DNA of 25,499 nt from Cytophagales bacterium (GCA_020063545.1 JAGUUF010000036.1:1-25499); one strand, 5' to 3'; shown: positions 15,268 through 22,373, numbered from the stretch's first letter. Made by a program: numbers and translations. The notes: generated by a model from the sequence alone, not told the origin.

Positions 15268-16149
15268 TCAATTCGGTAAGAAGTTATGACTTGGTATCAG
15301 AAGTAGCCTTCCGGGTTCCAGGCAAATGGCTGTAACAATGTCCCGCGAAAATGCAGGCATCGTACCATTGGTTGTTGGGTCAGTCAAGGCGATAGCATTT
15401 CCGAAAGGCAGGAAGTACCGCCCAGGTTTGAGCAGGAATGTATGGTTAGCTGAACGTTCGATTATGAAAATGTAATGCCTGCCAACAGTCACCCCGGTGA
15501 AATCGAAATTGGTAATGCTTCCACTCTGTGTAAACTTAATGATAGCTTTACCCGCAAGGTTTATCACGGGTACTCCGGAGACATCACCCAGGTCAACATA
15601 GCGCCATTGATTAAAGTCAAGCGCAGCAAGGGCATCCGTCAGGTCTTCTGTCTTTACAAGCTGTGCATCGCTGAGAATGGCATTCAATTCTCCAAGCGTG
15701 TCAATATCTTCTGCTGTCAGGTAGTTAAGCCCCTGAATGATGTTGTAAAGTTTCTCCAGTGTGTCCGCATTAGCCGGTGCATTTCCCTTAACTGCATTGA
15801 TGGCATTGGTGAGGTCTACCTCTTTAATTAAGTCTGCATCCGAAAGGATGGCATTTAATTCTGCCAGCGTATCAATGTCCTGTGCGGTGAGAAAATTCAG
15901 GCTTTGAATGATGTTATAGATTTTCCCCAGCGTATCGGCAATAGGTGGAACATTTCCTTTAACCGATTGAACGGCACTGTCAAGGTTTTCTGTTTTAACC
16001 AGGACGGCATCGGTAATGATGGCATTCAGCTTGGCCAGTGTATCAATATCTTCACGCTTTAACGCATTCATTTCAGTAGTGAATTTCAAATAGATTTCAT
16101 ACACCAGCTCTTCGATGGCTGAATGAAACGGTGGCTTAGGAATGCTCAT
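15268..16149 (-). CDS. Repeat stalk protein, spike/fibre-like
   Basis: A 293-residue protein. Residues 34-90, 91-147 and 148-178 are three copies (the last partial) of a 57-residue unit beginning DIDTLxELNAIxxDAxLxK and continuing KGNxPxxADTLxKxYNIIQxLNxLTA. This unit type is common in the necks of tail fibres of Bacteroidota phages and likely forms a trimeric helical stalk. Residues 185-293 are a beta domain (INLAGKAIIKFTQSGSITNFDFTGVTVGRHYIFII) like fibre head or collar domains. It is coupled to the gene before (ATGA overlap at 16146-16149) and to the LRR gene after (1 bp), so stalk and adhesin tip is a natural reading. Confidence 0.75.
   Translation of the reverse strand: MSIPKPPFHSAIEELVYEIYLKFTTEMNALKREDIDTLAKLNAIITDAVLVKTENLDSAVQSVKGNVPPIADTLGKIYNIIQSLNFLTAQDIDTLAELNAILSDADLIKEVDLTNAINAVKGNAPANADTLEKLYNIIQGLNYLTAEDIDTLGELNAILSDAQLVKTEDLTDALAALDFNQWRYVDLGDVSGVPVINLAGKAIIKFTQSGSITNFDFTGVTVGRHYIFIIERSANHTFLLKPGRYFLPFGNAIALTDPTTNGTMPAFSRDIVTAICLEPGRLLLIPSHNFLPN
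15615..16050 (-). repeat. Tandem 171-bp coding repeat, about 2.5 copies
   Basis: The DNA behind the 57-residue protein repeat starts at 16050, 15879 and 15708 (reading leftward). Each unit is exactly 171 bp. The copies differ at many third positions, so the duplication is old and kept at protein level. Confidence 0.75.
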
Positions 16150-16811
16150 ACTACATCCGGTTTAAAAATCCACCCCAAAGCCAACGCAGCAAAGATGCTC
16201 GTTGCTGTTACGATTCGTTTTAATGTAGTTCTTCGCAAGGCCCGGAAGTCAATCAGCGTGTAGGTGAAACTGTTACCATACAACTTTGTATGTTGGTTAC
16301 AGAGCTTTAGAAAAGTTTGGAAGTCATCCGCATCCTGGAACACCTGGCATCCGGCTGAATATTTGTTGATAAGCTTTGTCGTTCCTGCCCGCTCTGCTCT
16401 GTGAATGTTGATACCAAAGTATCCAGTCTCTCTTTCTCCATTGTAAAAGTCAAGCAGTGCATCACGGTCATAATCACGAATAACCGTGACAGGCCTCACC
16501 TGGACGAGGGCTTCATAAAGACCCTTGTGGGAGCCAATCGCATAAGCATCGCGGTATTGACCTTGTGCCAAGATTGCTGTGCCCTTCTCGTACATCGGGT
16601 TGTTCAACCAGTAGGTTCCTGGATCGGTAGTAGCCGGATAGACATGGTAGTTCCATGATCCATCCGGCTTTTTGTAGAAGACATGCACTTCATCATCAAA
16701 GCGATTTGCCTCAACACTCTTCGACCGGAGACCGACAATATTCAACCGGTAGGGTTCGGTGTAAAGAACATAGCCATAGTATTTCAATATCGCTTTGAGG
16801 CGTGATAACAT
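16146..16811 (-). CDS. YkuD-like (H...SxGC) cell-wall active protein with C-terminal membrane anchor
   Basis: A 221-residue protein. Residue H137 in GYFGINIHRAE and S152-A-G-C155 in KYSAGCQVF give the H-x14-S-x-G-C arrangement of L,D-transpeptidase (YkuD) catalytic centres. The preceding block (YAIGSHKGLYEALVQV) also fits a wall-active fold. Similar proteins occur in lysis regions of Bacteroidota phages. A hydrophobic segment at about 200-215 (IVTATSIFAALALGWIF) anchors the C-terminus, unlike free endolysins. It lies between the muramidase and the stalk gene. The fold assignment rests on the motif and its spacing. Confidence 0.65.
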   Translation of the reverse strand: MLSRLKAILKYYGYVLYTEPYRLNIVGLRSKSVEANRFDDEVHVFYKKPDGSWNYHVYPATTDPGTYWLNNPMYEKGTAILAQGQYRDAYAIGSHKGLYEALVQVRPVTVIRDYDRDALLDFYNGERETGYFGINIHRAERAGTTKLINKYSAGCQVFQDADDFQTFLKLCNQHTKLYGNSFTYTLIDFRALRRTTLKRIVTATSIFAALALGWIFKPDVV

Positions 16812-16845
16812 GCTTCGTTGATTTTTACAGTTGGACTTACGTTGC

Positions 16846-17373
16846 CTAGGCAGGGTTGTACTTAAAAGCTTTCAGACGATTCATCCAGCCTCTGTAGAAG
16901 ACCATTTGATCCGGTCTTCTCTTGACGATGTTTTCAAGGAAAACAGTTCGCTCTGATTTCAATTGGTCAAACAACTTTTCCTGATCAGCACAATTAATGG
17001 CTGCGAGTGTTTGAGCACCTACAATACCATCAATGGTTACTTTCAATACACGTTGCACTATTTTGGCCACTGTCTTCCTGCCGGAATGGTAGCCCCAATC
17101 CACGATGAACTCCGCCACCGATTGATTGAGAATAAAATCCGCACGGAAGTAATCCCAGAAAATTTTCTTGGCTATGTATCGTGCATCATCCTCACTGAGC
17201 ATTTTGATGTCTTCTGCATCAATGTCTCCATCTCCATCCTTGTCATGACCGTATTGCTGCCATACGGAGAGGATAACTCCGTATTTGGTCGGTCCGCCTT
17301 TGTCCAATGGGTGGTTCACATACCCTCCCTCCAATCGCAGGAGCTTGCCTGCAAAATCTTCAAACTTTGCCAT
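16846..17373 (-). CDS. GH108 N-acetylmuramidase (endolysin) with EF-hand-like insert
   Basis: A 175-residue lysozyme of the glycoside hydrolase 108 / phage-type family, which cuts peptidoglycan glycan chains. The catalytic glutamate is E15 in RLEGGYVNHPLDKGGPTKYGV. The C-terminal half holds the small peptidoglycan-binding domain typical of the family (VLKVTIDGIVGAQTLAAIN, then LKSERTVFLENIVKRRP and FYRGWMNRL). Between them, residues 44-55 read DKDGDGDIDAED, a near-ideal EF-hand or dockerin-type calcium loop. There is no signal peptide, so export needs a holin-like partner or the enzyme is part of the virion. Confidence 0.88.
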   Translation of the reverse strand: MAKFEDFAGKLLRLEGGYVNHPLDKGGPTKYGVILSVWQQYGHDKDGDGDIDAEDIKMLSEDDARYIAKKIFWDYFRADFILNQSVAEFIVDWGYHSGRKTVAKIVQRVLKVTIDGIVGAQTLAAINCADQEKLFDQLKSERTVFLENIVKRRPDQMVFYRGWMNRLKAFKYNPA

Positions 17374-17387
17374 TGTTAATTTTGATT

Positions 17388-18356
17388 TTAAGTGTACTTG
17401 ACGTCTTGTGTTGGGACTTTCAGAATGCTGTTGTCAACCGAGCGAAACCAGGTCATGCCATTAGCTACTTCAAGCTCATCACCGAGTATCGTATTCCTGA
17501 GCACAGGTATCCGGTTATTGCGTGAGTCCGTAACGACTGTGGCGCGGATGGTGATCAAGTCCTTATACAAGCGGATGCCTTGAAGGCTCCACGTGCCTGA
17601 ACTATTCACCTTTAAACCCATGCGCAGGAATTCATTTCGTATCTGCACTTTGGCAGCTTCATTGCTTTTGAAAGCATATTCCAACAAATCGGTAACGATG
17701 GTCTTTGCTATGAAGCTCTGCTTCTTGTAGTATTCGTTCACCGCTGAGTAATCGCTAACCGTTTTAAGCTGCCTCAGCACAGACAATACATCATTCAGGC
17801 TTTTTGCCTGGGCAGCCTTGTATAAGCTGGAAGCCAAAGCTGCCGGATTGAAAACAACCTGAACGGCTCCTGTGCCGATGATTCTGTTAAAGAGAGCTTC
17901 ATCTAATGTTTCCGGATAACCTGCTGTTTTCAATGCACCGGCAGTCTGAGATCCGAATATTCCATCAATGAGAATGGAAGGTGTTGTCTTCGCTAATGCC
18001 TGTTGCAGCATCGTTACCCGTGAGCCTCTGCTTCCTTTTTTCAAAGGAAAGCTGTCTGTGCCTGATGATGAAGTGATTGTCCGGGAAGCTGTTGACGCAT
18101 AGGAAACCGGAAGTGTGTTGTTGATGATGATTGTATCGGAAGGAATTTGATTTTGTGACATAACCTTCTTCTTTCTCATCCTGTCATACACCAGGTAACC
18201 ACCTCCGCCAAGAGCAGCAAGTGCAAGCGCATAGACAAATACTTTGGCAGGTTTAACGCCTCCTGATTTCTTTGTCGTCTTCGGTTTACCCTGTTGCTGA
18301 GGCTTCGGTTTACGGTTTGGAGTAATTTTCTTTCCCTTCGTTACTTTCTTCACCAT
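17388..18356 (-). CDS. Membrane-anchored peptidoglycan-binding protein with annexin-like tail
   Basis: A 322-residue protein from ATG 18356, which shares its A with the previous gene's stop (TGATG). A GTG one codon earlier is possible. Residues 1-35 are very basic (KGKKITPNRKPKPQQQGKPK), then one membrane segment near 38-58 (VFVYALALAALGGGGYLVY). Near residues 100-150 is a PG_binding_1-type motif (FPLKKGSRGSRVTMLQQAL, then LIDGIFGSQTAGALK). A helical stretch after it (LASSLYKAAQ to VQIRNEF) has the spacing of an annexin repeat. The last 80 residues are beta-rich. A virion-membrane protein that touches the wall during entry fits; a lysis role is the alternative. Confidence 0.7.
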   Translation of the reverse strand: MVKKVTKGKKITPNRKPKPQQQGKPKTTKKSGGVKPAKVFVYALALAALGGGGYLVYDRMRKKKVMSQNQIPSDTIIINNTLPVSYASTASRTITSSSGTDSFPLKKGSRGSRVTMLQQALAKTTPSILIDGIFGSQTAGALKTAGYPETLDEALFNRIIGTGAVQVVFNPAALASSLYKAAQAKSLNDVLSVLRQLKTVSDYSAVNEYYKKQSFIAKTIVTDLLEYAFKSNEAAKVQIRNEFLRMGLKVNSSGTWSLQGIRLYKDLITIRATVVTDSRNNRIPVLRNTILGDELEVANGMTWFRSVDNSILKVPTQDVKYT

Positions 18357-18754
18357 CACTTCTTCGCGTTTAAAATCCTGATTACCTCGTTATATTCCTC
18401 GCTGCTCAATTCATCCTCCAGGTCAGCGTTTAGGCTACGGCCATACAGCCGGGAGTATTCACGTTGTACTTTCGTGTACATGCTTTTTGATGGGAGTTCA
18501 TTGAACACTTGCATCACTAATTTTTCGTTTGTCCCCCACCCGAAGTAGTTGTCGTTGTCAAACGCCATCTTCAACTGCTTGGCATACGTTGCCGGATCGC
18601 CTTCTTCCAGGCTACGACTTTGGGATATGTTCGTCCTCGTCTTTTTATAGAAGTGACGCGCCAGGAAAAACAAACCGGTGGCTGTACCGAGTCCAAGTGT
18701 TGAAAAGATGACTACGGTCTTCAGGTTTTGAATTTTCTGTTCGTCCAACTCCAT
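18356..18754 (-). CDS. Membrane-anchored annexin-like repeat protein
   Basis: A 132-residue protein from ATG 18754; a TTG start at 18769 would add five residues. One membrane segment lies near 12-32 (TVVIFSTLGLGTATGLFFLA). The rest is one annexin-like repeat: YAKQLKMAF, FGWGTNEKLVMQVFNELPS, YTKVQREYSRLYG, then RSLNADLEDELSS and EEYNEVIRIL. The GxGT at 72-75 and the glutamate at 115 keep the type II calcium-site spacing of annexins (about 40 residues). Annexins bind acidic membranes through such sites; a single repeat bound to a membrane anchor is unusual. It precedes the related peptidoglycan-binding protein gene with one shared base. Confidence 0.7.
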   Translation of the reverse strand: MELDEQKIQNLKTVVIFSTLGLGTATGLFFLARHFYKKTRTNISQSRSLEEGDPATYAKQLKMAFDNDNYFGWGTNEKLVMQVFNELPSKSMYTKVQREYSRLYGRSLNADLEDELSSEEYNEVIRILNAKK

Positions 18755-18792
18755 ACTTACTCGTCCCAATTATCTTTTACCCTCGAAAAGGA

Positions 18793-18975
18793 TTATAAAC
18801 CCAATGCTTTCTTCGCGATGGATGTCTTTACGGGATCGTTCTTTACCACATCGGCAAGCTTGGCAATCTCCCGTGCCTTCAGCTTCTGCATCAACACCGA
18901 TGCGGCTGCCAGTTTTACCTCTGCCTCTCCCTGCGTTTGAGCTTCAATGCTCACTTCAAAACTGAACTTGTTCAT
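18793..18975 (-). CDS. Small soluble protein of the element operon
   Basis: A 60-residue protein. A first strand (FSFEVSIEAQTQGEAEVKLAAASVLMQKL) leads into helices, and the ending is NDPVKTSIAKKALGL. No signal, membrane segment or known motif is seen. The alternation of a beta strand with an Ala-rich helix resembles small ferredoxin-like or assembly proteins, but this is only a guess. It lies 34 bp after the coiled-coil gene and in the same direction, with no promoter of its own visible. Confidence 0.6.
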   Translation of the reverse strand: MNKFSFEVSIEAQTQGEAEVKLAAASVLMQKLKAREIAKLADVVKNDPVKTSIAKKALGL

Positions 18976-19009
18976 GATTTGATTTTTTAAAGGTTGATTG
19001 ATTATTTAC

Positions 19010-19828
19010 TTATGCTGATGCCTTCATGCTCACCTGGTTGAGCGTCAGGTCAATCTTACTCTTGTCATCGGCAAGGTTTTGCAGAATGTGCAGCACCTTA
19101 TCGAATTCATCTTTGGTGAATTGTGACTTTAGTTGATTGACAAACTGAATAGCAGCTTGTTCTTCTTCGGTCAACGATAACTGTGAAGTTGTTGACTTTG
19201 GTTTAAAAGAAACTTCCGTTTCAGGTGTTAGTTCTTCCGTGTTTTCAGCGTTATCCGATTGTAGTAATCCGGCTAACGCCTCACCACCTGGAAATGCTGC
19301 CATCAACTTTGGATTTCGTTTAATGAAACTTTCCACAAGGCTTGACCCTACATCACCAAGAAAATTATTCAAAGGCGATTGTTTCATTTCCAACCTGGCG
19401 TTTTGCTTCTCCAGTTCGTCCACTTCACCTTCCAGGTCGGCAATGTGCTGTTTGAGTTTTCTGTTTTCCTCGTGCAAGGTTTCATACTCTCTGTCGCGAA
19501 GCTTTCGTTGTACCTGTTCATCTACGATGTTTTTCACATCTACTCCTGACAAACCTTCCTTTGATTCCTCACCGAAGTAGAAAATGCGTTTCTCGTTGTT
19601 GTTGCTTGAACCGGTGAAGAGTAAAACTTCGATTGACCGTGTATCAGCAGTAACGAAGTTTTCAAACATGGAGAACATATCCGGATCGCTTGTTCTACGC
19701 ACGGCTTTAAAACCATCCACCAGGATTTCGTAATCAATGGGTTGTCCTTTTTGATGGTACAGTCTCAAGTATTGAAGCAGGTTGTCAATCTTCTTCTGTT
19801 CGTATTTTTCTTTATTCGGTAGTGCCAT
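19010..19828 (-). CDS. Coiled-coil protein, possible scaffold or assembly factor
   Basis: A 272-residue acidic protein. Residues 1-100 are a mixed domain (IDNLLQYLRLYHQKGQPIDYE, then SIEVLLFTGSSNNNEKRIFYFG). Residues 105-150 are a strong heptad coiled coil (YETLHEENRKLKQHIADLEG, then EVDELEKQNARLEM). A glycine/asparagine segment, a Pro/Thr/Glu-rich linker and a helical C-terminus (EEEQAAIQFVNQLKSQFTKDEFDKVLHILQNL) follow. No catalytic motif is seen. Its position next to the small beta proteins and the coiled coil make a scaffold or oligomerising role plausible. A transcription-related role cannot be excluded. Confidence 0.65.
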   Translation of the reverse strand: MALPNKEKYEQKKIDNLLQYLRLYHQKGQPIDYEILVDGFKAVRRTSDPDMFSMFENFVTADTRSIEVLLFTGSSNNNEKRIFYFGEESKEGLSGVDVKNIVDEQVQRKLRDREYETLHEENRKLKQHIADLEGEVDELEKQNARLEMKQSPLNNFLGDVGSSLVESFIKRNPKLMAAFPGGEALAGLLQSDNAENTEELTPETEVSFKPKSTTSQLSLTEEEQAAIQFVNQLKSQFTKDEFDKVLHILQNLADDKSKIDLTLNQVSMKASA

Positions 19829-19834
19829 AAATTT

Positions 19835-20146
19835 TCAGTTCACGATGATTACTTGTATAAATCTTATTCTTCGTTTTGTACTTCCCGGATTGGTGATCCT
19901 GATCTCACCCCGATGCACATGGATACACTCCGGTATCAAGTTGTCGGTGGAATCGTACATTCCATAATCAGAGTCCACCACAAGTCCAGGAGGCTCATCA
20001 ATGATGAAGAACATCTGGTTGTAAGCAGGAATCACAATCGTGCTTTCCGCTTCCACGATGAAGTGACGATGACGGAAATAGAACCGCTTGTACCCTTGTT
20101 GCTCCAATCGTATCGGTGCGTACTGAAGAATAAACTGTTCGGTCAT
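19835..20146 (-). CDS. Small beta-rich protein, candidate minor capsid or vertex protein
   Basis: A 103-residue protein with eight or so alternating short strands (YKRFYFRHRHFIVEAESTIV, FFIIDEPPGLVVDS, IHVHRGEIRITN, RIRFIQVIIVN). It has no membrane segment and no catalytic motif. The pattern would fit a single jelly roll or a similar sandwich. It is coupled to the acidic beta protein gene before it by a 4-bp overlap (20143-20146). The function is inferred only from position in the run of small beta proteins. Confidence 0.6.
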   Translation of the reverse strand: MTEQFILQYAPIRLEQQGYKRFYFRHRHFIVEAESTIVIPAYNQMFFIIDEPPGLVVDSDYGMYDSTDNLIPECIHVHRGEIRITNPGSTKRRIRFIQVIIVN

Positions 20147-20511
20147 AAGTTAATCTCCATTGGTTCCAGGTAGTCTTTGTTTTCATTTTCGTCTTCTATC
20201 AGCTTCTCATCCGCAATCACTTCCTCTAACTCTTCGGCCAGTTCGCACTCCGCGTAGATCGTGAGCACAAATGGCTTATCGAATTGCTCTCCTTTGAACC
20301 ACGCATAGATCGTTGCCGTGTCACCGTCAACATTCACCGGCTTGATGCGAGGAACTTTTCCTGTAACCCAGGACTTGTCACTTTCAAACTGTGCGTCTTC
20401 CACCTGTAGCAAGGCTTCATCAGATGGCTCGACACCCGCTTCCTTTATCAGGGCTACGTGAAACACGTCCATCTTATCGTTCGACTGAAAGCTTACGGTT
20501 CCAAGTGCCAT
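20143..20511 (-). CDS. Small acidic beta-rich protein of the element operon
   Basis: A 122-residue protein. The first 90 residues look like strands with turns (LGTVSFQSNDKMDVFHVALI, KVPRIKPVNVDGDTATIYAW, FDKPFVLTIYAECEL). The last 30 residues are very acidic (EELEEVIADEKLIEDENENK), a tail such as one that keeps structural proteins soluble or binds a basic partner. Several virion-membrane candidates in this operon have very basic tails, so a charge partner is conceivable. Its start overlaps the 52-residue small gene by 19 bp. Confidence 0.6.
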   Translation of the reverse strand: MALGTVSFQSNDKMDVFHVALIKEAGVEPSDEALLQVEDAQFESDKSWVTGKVPRIKPVNVDGDTATIYAWFKGEQFDKPFVLTIYAECELAEELEEVIADEKLIEDENENKDYLEPMEINL

Positions 20512-20651
20512 GTTGCGGATGCGGTTACTAAAATTCCTGTTACTTTTTTCACATTGGCCGGAAGATGTATCTCGACAGGCTTAAACCTTTCAAGCTTGTT
20601 TACTTCCAGCTTTGTTAAGATGATTTTCCGTTTTGTCCTGGTGACTATCAT
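20493..20651 (-). CDS. Small 52-residue basic protein
   Basis: A short frame between two longer ones: ATG at 20651, TAA at 20493-20495. It begins MIVTRTKRKIILTKLEVNKL, then ERFKPVEIHLPANVKKVTGILV, and ends TASATWHLEP. The composition is that of a real small protein (basic N-terminus, alternating strand pattern), the gap to the previous gene is 10 bp, and the 3' end overlaps the next gene by 19 bp. Without it the operon would have an unexplained 150-bp gap. It is the sort of gene that falls below automatic length limits. Confidence 0.65.
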   Translation of the reverse strand: MIVTRTKRKIILTKLEVNKLERFKPVEIHLPANVKKVTGILVTASATWHLEP

Positions 20652-20661
20652 GCTTACCTGT

Positions 20662-21042
20662 TTATTTCATTTCACAGAGCAGACCGATAATCACTTTGTA
20701 AGCCGAGAAAGCTGCATTCGGATTGTGTGTGTCCTTGAACTGGATTTTCAGTTCACCGTTTCCAGCCACCACACCATTCCCAAGCGATTTGTATTTCTGA
20801 TCGGGAGGCACGGCCAACCCGCTCATGAACATCTTGCTTTCGAAATCTTCCGGATAAAGCTCTTCACCACTCAGCTCGATGCGCTGAGAGCCCCGGTAGA
20901 ACAAGAGGTTCGGCTTGTCTGAACTCATCACAATGCCATGCACTACTTTGACGTTCTTGTCCAGATCGAACTTCTTGCTCACCGGTTGACCTTCAGCATC
21001 CACCAGGAATGTGTAGATCTTATCCACCCAACGCTTCTCCAT
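20662..21042 (-). CDS. Beta-rich 126-residue protein, candidate capsid component
   Basis: A 126-residue soluble protein made of regular strands: DKIYTFLVDAEGQPVSKKFD, VKVVHGIVMSSDKPNLLFYR, SQRIELSGEELYPEDFESK, GNGELKIQFKD, AFSAYKVIIGLLCEM. There is no signal peptide, membrane segment or enzyme motif. The gene follows the best capsid candidate by 2 bp. Size and strand layout would fit a penton or minor capsid protein with a single jelly roll, or a decoration protein. This is inference from position and predicted secondary structure only. Confidence 0.6.
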   Translation of the reverse strand: MEKRWVDKIYTFLVDAEGQPVSKKFDLDKNVKVVHGIVMSSDKPNLLFYRGSQRIELSGEELYPEDFESKMFMSGLAVPPDQKYKSLGNGVVAGNGELKIQFKDTHNPNAAFSAYKVIIGLLCEMK

Positions 21043-21044
21043 GA

Positions 21045-21773
21045 CTAAGGAATGGTTGCAGTTCCTTCAAGTCCTACGTAGATCACCGAGTTGGCATCAA
21101 GTCCTTTGATGGTTCCCAACTCGATCTCGAACTCAATGTCCACATCATCGTGGATGAGTCGCGGGTTCGACAGTTTGTAGAATCCTTTCGGAACCATGTC
21201 AAACTGTGTGGTCACAAACTTCCGGTTGGAAGTGTCGCTCACAAGTTGCTTCTTATTGGCTTTCAGCTTGAATTCTCCGTTCGCCAGTGCGCCAACATTT
21301 TCGATGGTCTCAAACTTCGCAGTCTTGATGTCGTCAATGTCCAGCGAATCGGCCACACCATGCAGAAGATAAATTCCTGACACAAGCAACGCCATGTTCT
21401 TGGGAAGCTTGGCATTGCTGATGTTACGCAGGTTCACTTCCTTCACGTCCTGACTTTCGAACATCTTGATGGTCTTGGCGCCTTTCACCGGCTTGATCGT
21501 ATAGATCAGGTGGTCTGCCAGGCGCAGCTTGCCCTGGAGCAGTTGCTCCTTGATGTGTTTGGGCAGTTCAACAAAGAACTTCTCAAACTCTGCACGCGAT
21601 CCCTGTGACGGGATATGTCGCTTGGTGATCTTGCTCATCGCCTTCGCCCGTTGTACTGGATTCAGCGCATTCAGATACCCCAATAGTTCGGTATCTACTT
21701 CTCCGTTCAAACCCAACAACTCGGTCGGATTTGTGTACTCACTCTCCATGATTTGTCCTAATGCTCCCAGCAT
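21045..21773 (-). CDS. Candidate major capsid protein of a membrane-containing virus
   Basis: A 242-residue protein. The first 85 residues are helical with basic patches (LNPVQRAKAMSKITKRHIPS). From about 85 on it is all beta: LADHLIYTIKPVKGAKTIKM, NMALLVSGIYLLHGVADSLD, NGEFKLKANKKQLV, FVTTQFDMVPKGFYKLSNPR, VDIEFEIELGTIKG and SVIYVGLEGTATI. The close, with FYKLSNPRLI followed by a strand and a final hydrophobic GLEGT strand, is how I would expect a jelly-roll capsid subunit to end. PM2 P2 (about 270 residues) shows that double jelly-roll capsid proteins can be this small. No homology could be searched, so this is a candidate only. Confidence 0.45.
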   Translation of the reverse strand: MLGALGQIMESEYTNPTELLGLNGEVDTELLGYLNALNPVQRAKAMSKITKRHIPSQGSRAEFEKFFVELPKHIKEQLLQGKLRLADHLIYTIKPVKGAKTIKMFESQDVKEVNLRNISNAKLPKNMALLVSGIYLLHGVADSLDIDDIKTAKFETIENVGALANGEFKLKANKKQLVSDTSNRKFVTTQFDMVPKGFYKLSNPRLIHDDVDIEFEIELGTIKGLDANSVIYVGLEGTATIP

Positions 21774-21799
21774 ATCTTCTTATGTTTAATAGTTATTCG

Positions 21800-22372
21800 T
21801 TAAAACTCACGTTCAATTTCCTCGACTGCGCTCATGCTGCTCATGTTGGCAATCTGTTCCTGTATCCTGTCAATGGCTGACATATCCAGTTCCTTCGTTT
21901 CGTTGTAAGGGTTCACGAAGTATGTCACCTGTTCTTCGTTATTGCCACCTTCCAGTCCGGCAGTGGGTGTCGGTTCTGTCTGGCCGATGTAGAGCTTCTC
22001 CGAGAAATTCTTGAAGAATGTTCCTACACGATCTTTCGCTTGTTCTGCAATCTGCTTCATGTCAAAGCCATCAACACCTTGCACCGTTTTGTTTTGGTTC
22101 TGGAACCCGTTGCTTAGTGTAAGCCCTAAACCAGCCGCGATGATGTAGGGATTCTTTTTATGAAAGCCCACTAACGTTACCGGTATGCCTGCCAGCAGCG
22201 AGTGCTTGCCAAGTGCGGCACCGGCACCTCCGGCTGCAATTGCGGTGAGCAGCATCAGCCCGCCTTTGGTCACTGTTTGCGCTACCGGATGCTCCATCAC
22301 TTGTGATGTTCCGAAGAGCGCACCTGATTGTTTTTGTTTCTTATTCTTTCTTCTCCTTTTGCCCCGTGCCAT
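21800..22372 (-). CDS. Glycine-rich membrane protein with basic N-terminus
   Basis: A 190-residue protein. Residues 1-15 are almost all Arg/Lys (GKRRRKNKKQKQ), suited to nucleic acid or membrane contact. Residues 36-60 (GGLMLLTAIAAGGAGAALGK) and 60-88 (LLAGIPVTLVGFH and YIIAAGLGLTLSNG) make two or three glycine-zipper membrane helices. The C-terminal half is acidic and helical. Small proteins of this kind line the inner membrane of PM2- and FLiP-type virions, facing the DNA with their basic ends. A holin-like role is another possibility. It begins 1 bp before the end of the upstream large gene region. Confidence 0.65.
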   Translation of the reverse strand: MARGKRRRKNKKQKQSGALFGTSQVMEHPVAQTVTKGGLMLLTAIAAGGAGAALGKHSLLAGIPVTLVGFHKKNPYIIAAGLGLTLSNGFQNQNKTVQGVDGFDMKQIAEQAKDRVGTFFKNFSEKLYIGQTEPTPTAGLEGGNNEEQVTYFVNPYNETKELDMSAIDRIQEQIANMSSMSAVEEIEREF

Positions 22373-22373
22373 G

